Below, one piece after another: positions 35,301 through 46,764 of a stretch of 64,000 nucleotides of DNA. The notes under the pieces were generated by a model that saw only the letters and a program-made list of their open reading frames with translations, did no database searches and was not told the DNA's origin. The position numbers were made by a program, and so were the translations under genes. The stretch comes from Crotalaria pallida (Eukaryota > Streptophyta > Magnoliopsida > Fabales > Fabaceae): NCBI GenBank assembly GCA_037953625.1, contig CM075654.1:22685501-22749500 (forward strand), read 5' to 3'. Numbering within the stretch: the first letter of the stretch is position 1; every line of letters begins with the position of its first letter.

Positions 35301-36675
35301 GTTCCAGAGTCCTATATTGAATTGTCTTTTCCTCACAATTGATGATCACTTGGTTCTTCATCAACCAATCCATACCCAAGATCACATCCAATTGTAACTT
35401 AGGAAGACAAACCAAATCTACCTTGGAAAGACGACCCAGAATTTCTACATTACACCCTAAACAGACTTTAGTGGTGAAGATCGGTATTCCCGTAGGGGTA
35501 TCTATACTAAGATAGCAGGGTGAATCAGAAACAACAAGATTCAGCCTATTCACACATTCAGGAGAAACAAAAGAATGTGTAGCTCTAGAATCAAACATGA
35601 TTTTGCATGGTTGGTTATTAAGTAGAAAGTTACCTTGCACGAGATTCGGGGTTTGGGTTGCTTCACTACCACTCAGGGTAAATACTCTTCCTTGCACCAC
35701 AAGCTTGCTAGCAGATCCCTTTGCATCTCCCTTTTCAGATTCTTTGCATTCACGAGCAAAGTGACCTTGCTTTCCACACTTGAAACATCCTCCTGTGGAC
35801 CAGCAAAACTGACCATGATGATAACGCTTGCACTTCTCGCAATAAGGAGCATTATCGCGAGATTTGTTCTTGTTATCCATCACCGCCTTGCCCTTACCCT
35901 TGTTCCTAGAATATGGACCATTATTCCGATGATCAAACTTCTTCTTCCTCTGGGGTCCATAGTTCTGTCCAACCCCCTTCACTTGACTTCCAATCAATTC
36001 AGCCTTCTTATCATCTTCATACATTCTGCAGATATCCACTAGTACAGGGAAACTTTGAATCCTTTGATAACTGAAGATAGACTTCAGTTCCGGCCTTAGT
36101 CCACCTTCAAACTTAACACACTTACTCCTTTCGTCAGGGTTATTTAAGTAATAGGGAGAGTACTTCATCAGCTCCTCGAATCTGGCAGCATACTCCCCTA
36201 CACTCATATCCCCCTGCTTCAATTGCATGAATTCCACTTCCATCTTTCTCTGCAAATCTTCTGGAAAATATTTATTAAGAAACTTCTCCATAAATACTCC
36301 CCAGTTGATTGCCCTCCTTTCAAAATTCAGCAATTGGAAAGTGTGATCCCACCAGTTTTCAGCTTCTCCATGAAGCATGTAAACTGCATAGGTCACCTTC
36401 TGTTCATCAGAACACTCCAGAGTTCGGAAAATCTTGTTAATCTCATACAACCACTTGTTCGCCTCGTCAGGTTTATATCCTCCCTCGAACCTTGGTGGGT
36501 TGCACTTTCTGAACTCCGACAGAGTCTTAGCGTCCTGATTCGCTATATTGCCAGCAGATGGGTTACCAGCTCGCCCTTGAGATGGTTGTTGTCTCTGCTG
36601 CTGCTGCATGCCTTCCAGCACGGTCGTGATTCGTTCTAACATTTCATTAGTAATATTTCTATTCCTGGTTGCCAT
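32339..36675 (-). pseudogene. Element D gag-pol (chromovirus) with one frameshift and two stops
   Basis: Gag-pol reading leftward from ATG 36675, about 10 bases after an acceptor-like TAGTGCAG. Gag has the zinc knuckle CFKCGKQGHFAREC. The protease motif reads DSRATH where A and B have DSGATH, so the active-site glycine is lost. A one-base deletion near 35148 ends the first frame, and pol continues from 35110. RT (FIDD), RNase H and the integrase zinc region follow. A glycine codon has become TGA near 33560 and a leucine codon has become TAG near 33130. The last open part (33073-32339) holds the integrase end and a chromodomain (VKVIW, ATWELEEKMRQ). All domains are recognisable but the protein cannot be made whole. 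Confidence 0.93.
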
Positions 36676-36815
36676 AGAAAGACCTGCACTATGGGCTTTG
36701 GGGTTACTAAAAAGGTCTTTAAAACATAAATACTACTAACTTACTCAAAATATATTCAATCAACATTGAATACCATACTTAGCTGCATCTTCGGGCCATG
36801 AGGGACAGGACCAAT

Positions 36816-36827
36816 GCTCTGATACCA
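36816..36827 (-). other. Primer-binding site of element D
   Basis: The minus strand reads TGGTATCAGAGC, eight bases downstream of the 5' LTR end at 36836. Confidence 0.95.
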
Positions 36828-37475
36828 CCGAAGGGTGTGACGCTCTCTTTTTAACTTGAAAATAATTAATATTTCCAAATAATTGAATACTTGCTATCAA
36901 AATTTGGGCTAGAAAATTTTTCTCCTTTTTAGAACTAGTACTTGCTCGTTCATAAACCCTTTTGAACATAAACCATTTTTGAAAGTTCGGCTTAACAATA
37001 TCTTAGTTTCGAAAAGGCTCTCGAGATAACATTTCTTTAACTATGGAAAATACTCTTCATAGTTAATATTAAAACATACTATTTGCCTCTCGAGTTGAAT
37101 TTGAATATATAAAGCATAAACTTATCGCCGAATCCTTTCTCAATAGAAATCAGAGTTCGCGGAAGTAAAAACAATACTTATAGGGCACTGCTGAGGTAAA
37201 GAAACATCATATATAAAAGTCATAATATAAACCCCATCAGTACAGTCAGTAGCAAGTGATAAAAAGTCGAGATAGCAAGTTTTGATGAAACATATACAGA
37301 CCAGCTGCATAAAATAAAAGCTCACTCTAAGACCTCTCAGATATATACAATATATATAACAAAATCCAAAATAGAAGTCCTAGAGCAAGTCATCCGTGTC
37401 CTCAGCAGCTCCTCAGATCCTCCACAGCTCTATCCCTAGGATCTAGGATCCAAAACATCTACGCTATGCAGGCTC

Positions 37476-37949
37476 CTATGAACCAGCGGGTCCACCTCTA
37501 GCAGAAATAGTCGGCTCAACATGCACCTCCTCCTCGCTCTCATCCTCCACAGGGTCCTCCTCGACCTCGCCCGACTGTGTAGAGACCCCACCACTGGGTC
37601 TAAGGTCTGCAGAAGCAGTCCTATCCAAGTCAGTCGGACCAGGAGAAGGAGTCTCCTCAGTAACAACTCTATGGGAGGAAGGATGGGAACGAGTGGCAGC
37701 TCTAAAACGAAAACTGTGAAAACGACGCATAGGTCGAGCCGGGGGTGGTCCTCTATATGTATAAAAAGGTGGAACATGCATAGTGTAGACTAAGGGAATC
37801 CTAAATCGACGAGGTCGCACTCGCACCAGAGGGTTAGGGTGGTAGAGAGTGATCTCAACCTCCCCCTCAAAAGTGGCACGGTGCTCCTCATACGTCCATA
37901 TACCGCTAGGGATAGGGCGTATCTCGATGCAAGCTAGGTATCTGGCCAT
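37476..37949 (-). CDS. LTR-encoded conserved protein, 157 aa (copy in D 5' LTR)
   Basis: An intact copy starting at ATG 37949. In the 5' LTR this is the copy an LTR promoter would express first, through a 0.93-kb predicted intron (38879-37953). N-terminal motifs ACIEIRP, GIWTYEEHR and GEVEITLYHPNP and the acidic EEVEEDP-like tail are present. No recognised domain, signal peptide or membrane segment. Confidence 0.8.
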   Translation of the reverse strand: MARYLACIEIRPIPSGIWTYEEHRATFEGEVEITLYHPNPLVRVRPRRFRIPLVYTMHVPPFYTYRGPPPARPMRRFHSFRFRAATRSHPSSHRVVTEETPSPGPTDLDRTASADLRPSGGVSTQSGEVEEDPVEDESEEEVHVEPTISARGGPAGS

Positions 37950-38171
37950 CACCTAAACAGGGCACAGGGAGTAAGTATGCACATATACATAATTGATAGA
38001 GACTAAATTACAATCACAAATATATCATGGACAGATCATAATGCAAATACATATGAGCACACCAGTTTTCAACATTATAACTCTTATAATGCAAGTGGCA
38101 TGATGTATGATTTTCTATCCACAACCGAGGCCTCTAAAAGTCCATCTTGGACGTCCATCCAATACACCCTT

Positions 38172-38391
38172 GTGTTCCCGGAACACCGATATTTGTTCCC
38201 AGAACATAATGCCGAACCATACTTGGATAATAAGCATCACTCCCGGAGTGTGCACCATGTTCCCAGAACGCATACGTTCCCAGAACGCATAAAAACCAGG
38301 TCCCGGGCACTGGCCACATATCTATAATGTGTCATCAAGTAGGTTATAATTTGGTACTCCCGGAGTACCCTCCTCATATTCCCAGAATATG
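38172..38391. repeat. Array of short TTCCC hairpins (D 5' LTR intron)
   Basis: The same hairpin series as at 30065-30284, including GTGTTCCCGGAACAC (38172), GTACTCCCGGAGTAC (38354) and CATATTCCCAGAATATG (38375). It lies in the predicted intron. Confidence 0.85.
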
Positions 38392-40108
38392 ATAAACGTT
38401 CCTACCAACCAGACTTCCAGTCTATATGGATGCACAAATATCAGGGTTGGTTTTATCTTTACATTAATTAATGTGATTTAGAAATATTCCAATTTCCCTT
38501 TTGAATGATTTATTTGAGGCATACACTTTGGCATAAAATTCTCCTTTGAATTTTCTCAAAACATGCCCTTAAACTTAGATTAGGTAAAACAAAGTCAATG
38601 GTATTCAAAAACTTAACTTTTTATTTTTCAGATTCAGGTACTAACCGGTTACAGTTTCAGGCTAACCGGTTAGAATTTCAGACCTGAACTGTTTACCATT
38701 GCAATTCAGAAAAACCCTTTTTCTTGAATTTACTACCTAATCCATAAACAATTAAACATTGTTTTATGCCTCAAAAATCACAGTTTCCATCATTCAAAAG
38801 TCCAAATCACATTTTGTTTTCCATAAAGCATAATTTCCTCTTGAAATTATTTCATTGAATTAAGGTATAAACCCCTTACCCTTAAATCTGAACCAAGAGA
38901 GTATTGTCACCTCACTTTCAGATTCTTTTCAGTGAATTTAAGGTATAGATTTGAGTAAAATTAGTGAAACTTCAGGACTATTTTATAAAATGATTTTCTT
39001 TTGAAATTCTGCAGTGTCTAACCGGTTACGAATATCGAGTAACCGGTTAGATTATGCAGTCAGTCCATTAAAACAAGAGTTTTGACACATCATTCTCTTT
39101 GTTTCTCAAATCTAACCAAATTCCATCATTCAACCAGGTTCATATACCTTAACCAAACATGTTTCATCACAGAAACAAATTCAAAGTGCATGCATCAAGC
39201 TTTTTGCATCAAATTGCATAAAAATTCACATAAACACAATTTAATACAACAAAACTTATAATAGGCATTCAAATTCAGAATTCAGCTTCCATATACTTTG
39301 CATGCATCAATATAAAGTTGCTCAAAACCACAGTGAGCAAAACTTTGGCCTCCAAGCCTTTGTGCCATATTGCACATAATGCCCTTTTTGAGTTTTATTA
39401 ACTAAAATCTTAAATCACTTGAATTTTAGTCTAAATCTAGTATAAGGTAGACTTCTCCCATACCTTAAGACTGAGTTTGATGAAGATTGACACAGAAATT
39501 GAAGAAACTCCACAGATTTCTCACAAACCCAAGCTTCTGTTCTCAGCCACGAATTCCACCAACAGGGTCCGAAGACCAGAAGTTTTGACATAGCAAATGG
39601 CCAAAGAAATTGGGGAAAACCATTAGGACTCAAAATAGGTAACATGCACTAGGAAATAGAAAAGATTGGAGGCTTAATGGTGGCTGTACTTACCCAAAAT
39701 CAGATCTGGAATTCAGCTTCCAGAACAGAAAAACACAGAACTCAGACTTCAATTCCTATCTTCCAAGGTTGATTCCTCCTTCCACACGAACATTCAGCTC
39801 TCAAATCTTATATCAATGGAAAGCCCTTGATTCAAGCTTTCCAAAAGTGTGTGTTTCGCTCTCTAACACTCAAGGACTGAAACGAATTTCTCAGAATGAA
39901 AACGAAACCCTAATTTTGCCCTCTTCAACATAGATCAACAAAACCAACCCCCAACACCTCAGAAAATCCGCAATTTATAGACAAATTAGATTACATGCAT
40001 GTTGACGCGTGTGATCCCACTAATTTCAGGCTGTAATCGTGGCGAATTTGGGATTAATCAAGTGATTACTCATCAAAATCCACTAACCCAGTTTCTGGGT
40101 TCATCGTC

Positions 40109-40139
40109 TAACCGGTTACAGGGCATTACTAACCGGTTA
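40109..40139. repeat. TAACCGGTTA palindrome pair near D LTR start
   Basis: Two copies start at 40109 and 40130, 21 bp apart. The pair lies 266 bp from the LTR start, matching the 262-bp offset of the CTCGAG pairs in LTRs A and B. Two further pairs in this LTR start at 38642/38663 and 39019/39040, also 21 bp apart. Confidence 0.95.
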
Positions 40140-40410
40140 GATTAGTACAAAATTCAAAAATTAATATTTTTAAATCTTTCCCTCCAAGAACCTTTTTAAT
40201 ATTACCTTTTAATCCTCATTCAGGGACCAAAATGCAATATCCTTATATTTTGCATTTATTTGCCATATAAAAATATTTCAACCTATTTTTATAATTTAGG
40301 CTAATTAAATACAAAATATAAACTTGGAAAATTTCTATAAATTAATAATAAAACTTTTATTATTAATTTCCTATTATCCGGGAGACGAAAATTAGGGGTG
40401 TTACATTAAC

Positions 40411-43400
40411 CATGAATATTTATATTCAAATATTAAAGTTAATAAAGCAAACTATAATGCATTGAAAATAGTATGCAATAGATTGACGACCACTTATAAT
40501 AAATCATGATTTCGGGATGTTGAGTCAACGTATAAGTTCACACTATGGGTCATGGTCTATACTATATTAACCTGTCATGTGAATGATACATGGATCGTCA
40601 ATTAACGTGTTAGATACAACTGAAAAAATTAGATTATAATTATTTTTACAGTTCATTTAAGTTTTTAGTCCCTGAAATTAGGTTCTCTTTTGAAATTGAT
40701 CCTTGGTTTTTTTCGATGTTTTGGGTCCCTAAACTTTGTTAAATTTTTGGAAATGGTTCTTTCATCACTTAATTGATGATATGACCTACGATATGCCACG
40801 TCACTTTTCCCAAATCGACAAGTGACGTGCTATATGATATCACGTGACACCACATAATTTTTTAAATTTATTAAAAAGTTTGAATTTCTTTAAAAAAAAG
40901 ATTTTTTTTATTTTTTTTAATAAATTTGAATTTTTTTAATTGACATCACGTGGCACATTACTTATCAACATGGTGAATGTGACATGACATATCGTTAGTC
41001 ATATCATCACTAAAGTGATGAAGGACCATTTCTAAAAATTTAACAAAGTTCAGAGACCTAAAGTATCGAAAAAAATTCAAGGACCAATTCCTAAAGAGCA
41101 CCCAAGTTCAAGGACTAAAAACTTAAATATGCCTATTTTTATCTATGATTATAATGCGGTAAGTTTATAATCCGTTAAAATTATAATATGTTTATGTTTG
41201 AGTCTCTTAGCTGAAAAATGAATTTAAGTTGATCTATTTTGTTTGGATATATCGTGTAGAAAATATTATTTTTATTGAGTAAATTACAAAAAAGGTATGG
41301 AGTTAGTTATTGTTGTTGGAGTGATAAGGGTGGAATAGGAAAATTACATTGGTCTTAAAAAATAATTTACAGCGTCTAAGAAGGAGATGTTGAATTTTGA
41401 TTATTTTTTCAAGAAGATAATATAAAATTATATTTTGCTAAAATTATTTTTTAATATAAATTTAATAATCTAATATACTAAAAATGAAAAAATAAATTAT
41501 AATATACAAAACGGAAAAATGAACTTGGTATTAGTAAATTATTTAATTTATACCCTCAAAATTCATGATAATCCTAGTTATTTAATTTACATTTCATGCG
41601 TCAGAGATACTTAAATAAAAATAATAATTGATTTACATGCTCATAAATTAATATGTCAAAAATAATTTAGTGAAATTAGAATTTATGATTTTTTTAAAAA
41701 TAAATAATTTTAAATAAATTATAGCATAAATGATCATTAAAAAAATTAATATGTAGATATTTTTATTTATTACTTATTAATAAAAAAATCTTTAAATGTA
41801 AACAATAAATAAGTTTATTAATGAGGTCTATATTTCCAAATTCATTAAGTCCATACATATTACTTATACATCAGGTTGCAGGTAGAATCAATTTTTTAAT
41901 TAACACATGGTGCATTCAAACACCAAAAATATTTGGTGTTTTTTTTATCCAAAACCATGTTTAAAATACAAAACGTTACAGCGTCTGCCAAGAGCCCAAC
42001 ATGAAAAAAGGTTTCCAAAAAATTAATTTATCACCTACACTTAGTTTTTATTATTTTGTTTCTTGTTTAATATTGTTTCATAACTAATTAATTTTTTTTA
42101 TTATTTATTGTGATTATAGCTATTTAAAACTTGTACGTAAGTACACTATATAGTTTTGTTGATGAATTTTCTTAACTCTATCTTTTAGAGACTCAAATAA
42201 AATAAACACTAAAAAAAATTAAATTCATAAATTTTGAGATTTTAATTTCCTTTTTTTATACAAAATTTATCTTTTAAGGTTCTTATCCTCAGATTAAAAA
42301 ATATTTTATTCATTTATATGAAATATTTTTTTTTGTTAAACTAGGAGCCTATTTTTTTTCACCCTAAAGCCCCAATATTTTAGGGTCAACGGTCAACCAT
42401 AAGTGAATGTTATTTAAGAATATGTTTTGAGTTAGAAATGTTTTATTATTAAAACAAAATTTTATAGTAATTTTACAATTTTTGCTGCAACTGTATTTTT
42501 TTTATCGATTAATAGATCACTCTTAGCTTCGAAAAGCTCAAAAAATATTTCAAAGTTTAAAATATTGGTCTTCTATAGATGATACAATGATCACCAAGTT
42601 ATTTTTTTTTTTAAATGGCCACAAAATAATTCATTGAAAAGTTTAAATGATCGACCCATATTGTAAATTTTGTTAATGCTGAAATTACATTCTTTTATGA
42701 TGGTGCCCTCCATCCAATTCCATCCATTTTTTCTAATGTGGTTGAAGTACAGCTTAGCCACTACACATGGTGCCACGTGGCTTAATTGAATTTTTTATGG
42801 TTGAATTTTTTCTATTATTTAATAAAGACAAAGTTATATGGCAAAAGGATCCCAAAGATAATTATATATGACTAAAGGATCCAAATTATAAAGACAACAA
42901 ACTGAATTAGGCTTTTCCTAACCATTACATGTGCATTTCAAAATATAAAATAATCCAAAACCATCAATCATCTTCATTGAGATAGAAAAAACCCCTAATT
43001 GTTGAATCTAGTTCAAAAAACATTAAGAGTTATCAATTTATTCTGAGGTTAACATTAAGGGAATTGAAGGTTACTAATGTTGGTATCAGTACTTAAAAAA
43101 AATTGTTGGAGTCAGTACTATGCTGTTGGGCCTAAAAGGTACATTCGATGTAACATGCAACTATATGTTATGTAACTTTTCTTTTTTAATTCAAATTTTA
43201 TATAAATAGATATGTCATGCTAGCTTCAATCAAAATTATGGCCATAGATGATGTAATGATAGTTATTCTTACTAATAATAAGTAAATGTTATTCTTGCTG
43301 GCTTCACATGCAGTTTGCTGACGTGTACTCTGTTAATCATGTCAGAAAAAAAACAGAAGGAAAACACAATCGAAAATAAAATAATTTTAACGGCAAAAAC

Positions 43401-43570
43401 TTTGAAAAAAAATGAAATATGACAAAAGGATCTCATAATATAGGAATGTAAAACATAATTAAGAAAAAAAATATGTAAAGATAGCCAGAATATATGTACA
43501 AGATTATTGGCCTAACTAAAAGTAATATCCAAACCAACATGAGCATAAACCAAATAAATTCATAGACCAC
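40411..43570. other. AT-rich intergenic region
   Basis: Between element D and the transporter gene. Apart from the MITE at 40650-41133 and a fragment related to the 172-bp repeat (about 41665-41745), I see no coding sequence or structural RNA. Confidence 0.6.
40650..41133. mobile_element. MULE-like MITE, relative of 26410-26940
   Basis: The ends are complementary (TTAAGTTTTTAGTCC near 40657 against GGACTAAAAACTTAA near 41111). The interior shares the ATCACTTAATTGATGATATG and GCCACGTCAC-type segments of the copy at 26410. Flanks TATTTTTAC (40641-40649) and TATTTTTAT (41134-41142) fit a 9-bp target duplication with one change. Confidence 0.7.
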
Positions 43571-43607
43571 TGATTACAGAATTAAAGGCATTTGTATGTA
43601 ATGGTGA

Positions 43608-46600
43608 TTAGAGAACTGGGCAACCAGGTACAACAATGCCTTTGGCAGTAGGACAAGTAGCCAAAGGGCAACTTTCCCCCTTATTCCCCCACCATTGAAG
43701 GGTGGTAGATCCCAACACAAGGAACAACAAGATTGACATGAAGGAAGTTCCAGCATCAAGACCACCAGACAAGACGTAGTTGTAACGTTTCCACCATTCT
43801 GGTTTATATCTATATGCTACAAACCCTGAGAGAAAGGCAACAATTATCCAGCTAGTGTAGTTGACCGCAGTAGCAGGGGGCATCATTGCGGTAGCGCCCA
43901 ATAAGACAGGCATGTTAATAAGACGTATCCAACCTTGACTTGGTAATGCCTTGTGAGCGAGCCAGACGAGAACAGGCGCAATGGCTCCACCGAGGAAGAA
44001 CCAATTCACATTGCCATATTCGCCGAGATTTCCAAAGATTCTGCGTGGTCCAAGAAGACCCCAGATAACAGAGGCGTCGTAGAAGACATTGTCCATTGGG
44101 CAAGTCCAAGGGCTATCAGGTGGCAGCACAGAGGTATCACAAAGGTTAGGAATCGACCCCATCAACCACCATGCCGTGACTGTGTACACAATTACTGCTA
44201 TGAGTGTTCCTACCACCTGCGAATGCGTAGCCAAATTTAGTTTCAGAGCATAAACGGAACTAGTTCCAAATTTTACAAACATAATTGACCTTAAATTAAA
44301 TTAACAAACCTGTGCCATAAACATTATTCTTGGTGGAATCTTCATATAGTGACCAAGTTTGAAGTCTTGCAGAAAGGTTATTGCTTGAGTCAAGCTAATG
44401 TAACCATACACCTTGAAGCACATGTTAGCAACGGGACGCTCCGGATATATGTAGCCAATGATGTATTCGGTTATGACATTTAAACCTGGTGTCTATTAAA
44501 GCAGAAAGAGAAGAGCAGTTAGATATTTCCCTTTAGCATCAAAATAATAAAAAAAAAACAGCATGTCTTTTGTTCCTTCGTTACCTGATTTGTAGTGGCA
44601 GTTATTATACCAATTGGAAGAGTAAAGATAACAGAAATCACACAAGCTAGTATCACACCCCACCAAGGCAACTGAAGTGATGTATTGTAGTACTGACAAG
44701 CAAAAATAATAAGAGCTATGTTCAGCACTAAGATAATATGAAACCACCACATGGGGACTGATTTGTACTTCTGCATAAGTCTCGTGTGAATGTCCATTTT
44801 TTTATTGCCTCCAAAGGCCCTTTTGCTTTGCTTCAACATATCTCTGCACAAGGCAATTGTAAATGGAATTAAGCTTTTTCAGAACTTAATAACAGCAAAA
44901 AGATACAATAGAATAATTGATATTGATGACGCATTATCAAATAGGTAGGAGTAGTAATTACATACTTTCCATGGAAGAGAAGAACATGCACAACAGTGGC
45001 AGAAAGGGTAGCAAATCCAAGACCATATGTCATTGCAAAGAAAGTGCTAAGATGTACCGGACCATTGTTTGAATAAGCATCGCGATCAAGATGGAACTTG
45101 GAGTCGACGATGGTCGAAATGTCATAGACCGTGCCATTGCCCTTGAACAGCTTACTCGAAAATAATGGAAAATTCTTGGCACCATAGTAATTTAGCCAGT
45201 AAGTAATGGGTGTCATTACATACATAACGAGAAGAAATCCAGCAAGAACATTAGCAGTGGCAAACCAGGGGCTGGCTAGAGGGGTGCCAAGGTAAGAGGA
45301 AATTGCTGTCCAATCCAAAGCGAATGAACCAATTCCCAAACCTCTCATCCCAGAACCAATTTGTTGGACTAGGATAGATTTGGAGCCAAGATAGCATACC
45401 CAAGAGATACTTGTCAAAGTGGTAAAAAGATAGCTTGGAAGGAGGCAATAAGCGAACCCACTTATCAAAATAAGGATGAAGAATTGAGTACGGGTTGTGC
45501 TACCTTTAGCTCTAACTTCCTTCTCATGCAGGGCCCTGGAAATAATATTTTAGATGAATCAGCATATAATAATATTAAACTCTTAATAAAAAAATGTTAA
45601 CTACTAGTATTAAGTTGTTACCTGAACAAGGAGACTTGAACCAGATTAGAAGGCCACCACATCTCCCCTGGCTCAACCAAAAACTTCCTAAAAAGTCCAG
45701 CCCAGCCAAAACCTAGCACCTGCAATCATTTATCATGCATTCCTGAATTAGCTTTAAGAGGCAACACATAACACATCTTTCACGATTTGCTAGTAGTTCA
45801 TTAAAACAACTCAATTATACAAATAGTTGATGACTAAATTATATATCTCGACAAAGGTTAAGTATTAATTTGGGTTGGTTTTCCGGTGATTAACTAGTGA
45901 TCAGCTCCATAGATAAATGGTTTTAACAATGTTATGAGAAATTGGATTATTGATATGATGAAAGCAGCAGCAATGATTTATGTTTCAATGGTGCAACCAT
46001 GGTAGAACCTTTATTGAACCGGTAACACTACATACAAATATGCACTATTACATTATTTTTTATCATAAATATCAACTTTATTTTAACCGGAAGCATAAGA
46101 ACTACAAAAATAACCGTGAAAAGAAGGCTACAATTTCGGAACTAAAGATTCGAAAATAGTTAAAGAACGAACCTGAGTGGTGAGCATAACTAAAAATGCA
46201 GGAAGAAAAGGTAGAGGCCTTTTATATAGCAGCTTCACTGCAGTCAAAATATGAGTGGCATAGACCGTTCCAGCGCCAGAATTGGCAAAGATGGTTATCA
46301 AAACGTGCTCCTTGATATTAAATGGCCCTGGATTCAGAGTGAACTGAAACCGAGTATCCTTAAAAAACAAACGAGTTGGCAAAGTCTTTGCCATTAAATG
46401 ACCAATGGGAACAACAGCAATCTGAACAGGGATGGAAGATACAGAGAGAGGCTCCGTTCTGTACCAAAAGAACTGGTTCACGAAGGACAATGCCACACAT
46501 GAAACTATGCCCAGAAACCACATTCTGAATGTGAGTATCGGCATGCTCGGATCATCGGTTTTTGGCACCGTCATGTCCACTTGTTTTATTGGGCAATTGT

Positions 46601-46619
46601 TATCCTCGGCATCTTCCAT
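43608..46619 (-). CDS. Oligopeptide transporter (OPT family), six exons, 721 aa
   Basis: The only complete host gene here. Exons on the minus strand are 46619-46173, 45719-45622, 45535-44966, 44843-44585, 44492-44310 and 44216-43608. Every junction has GT...AG and the phases join to 2166 nt without a stop. The product matches plant OPT proton-coupled transporters in length (usually about 700-760 aa). Family landmarks include TLNPGPFNIKEHVLITIFAN, GFGWAGLFRKFLVEP, MWWPSNLVQVSLFRA, the KIPPR motif and GGLDAGTSF near the C-terminus. Many hydrophobic segments suggest a polytopic membrane protein. Plant members move small peptides, glutathione conjugates or metal chelates; the substrate of this one cannot be told from sequence. 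The short acidic N-terminus (MEDAEDNN) is probably cytosolic. No lesion is visible, so it looks functional. Confidence 0.95.
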
Positions 46620-46750
46620 GGCTCGCTACCTACAATGACTAAACTACTCCTCTACTAGTAAATAGTAATCCAGAAACCGAGTCAAGTCAAAGAAAGAGAG
46701 ATGAATGAATGTAGATTCAGATTCAAGATTCTTTCGAAACATTAATGCAG

Positions 46751-46764
46751 TTATTATATATAGT
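46751..46764 (-). promoter_or_regulatory. Possible TATA box of the OPT gene
   Basis: The minus strand reads ACTATATATAATAA about 130 bp upstream of the ATG at 46619. The position suits a transcription start near 46725 and a leader of about 100 bases. No other element was recognised. Confidence 0.45.

Larger units (their letters stand above)
28729..40405 (-). mobile_element. Element D, full-length Tekay-like chromovirus (11.7 kb)
   Basis: A complete element. Both outer ends are flanked by TTAAC (28724-28728 and 40406-40410). It has a 5' LTR at 36836-40405, primer-binding site, gag-pol, polypurine tract and 3' LTR at 28729-32295. The two LTRs differ at roughly 30 positions by eye in 3.57 kb (about 1 percent), so insertion was recent. 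Despite that, gag-pol has one frameshift and two nonsense codons, so it probably moved with proteins from another copy, or decayed quickly. Its palindromes have a different core (AACCGGTT) from elements A-C. Confidence 0.97.
36836..40405 (-). repeat. Element D 5' LTR
   Basis: 3570 bp. On the minus strand the order is: start TGTAACACC (40405); palindrome pair (40139-40109); leader; donor AAGG|GTAAGGGG near 38879; intron with the hairpin array (38391-38172); acceptor at 37954-37953; LTR ORF; end GCGTCACA (36836). The layout is the same as in the A/B LTRs although the sequence is largely different. Confidence 0.95.

Noticed and set aside
35635..36639. Plus-strand ORFs of 135-138 codons across element D gag
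   Set aside because: They are shadows of the minus-strand gag reading frame.
43953..44240. Antisense ORF over the OPT gene
   Set aside because: It overlaps a well-supported coding exon in the opposite strand and has no independent evidence.
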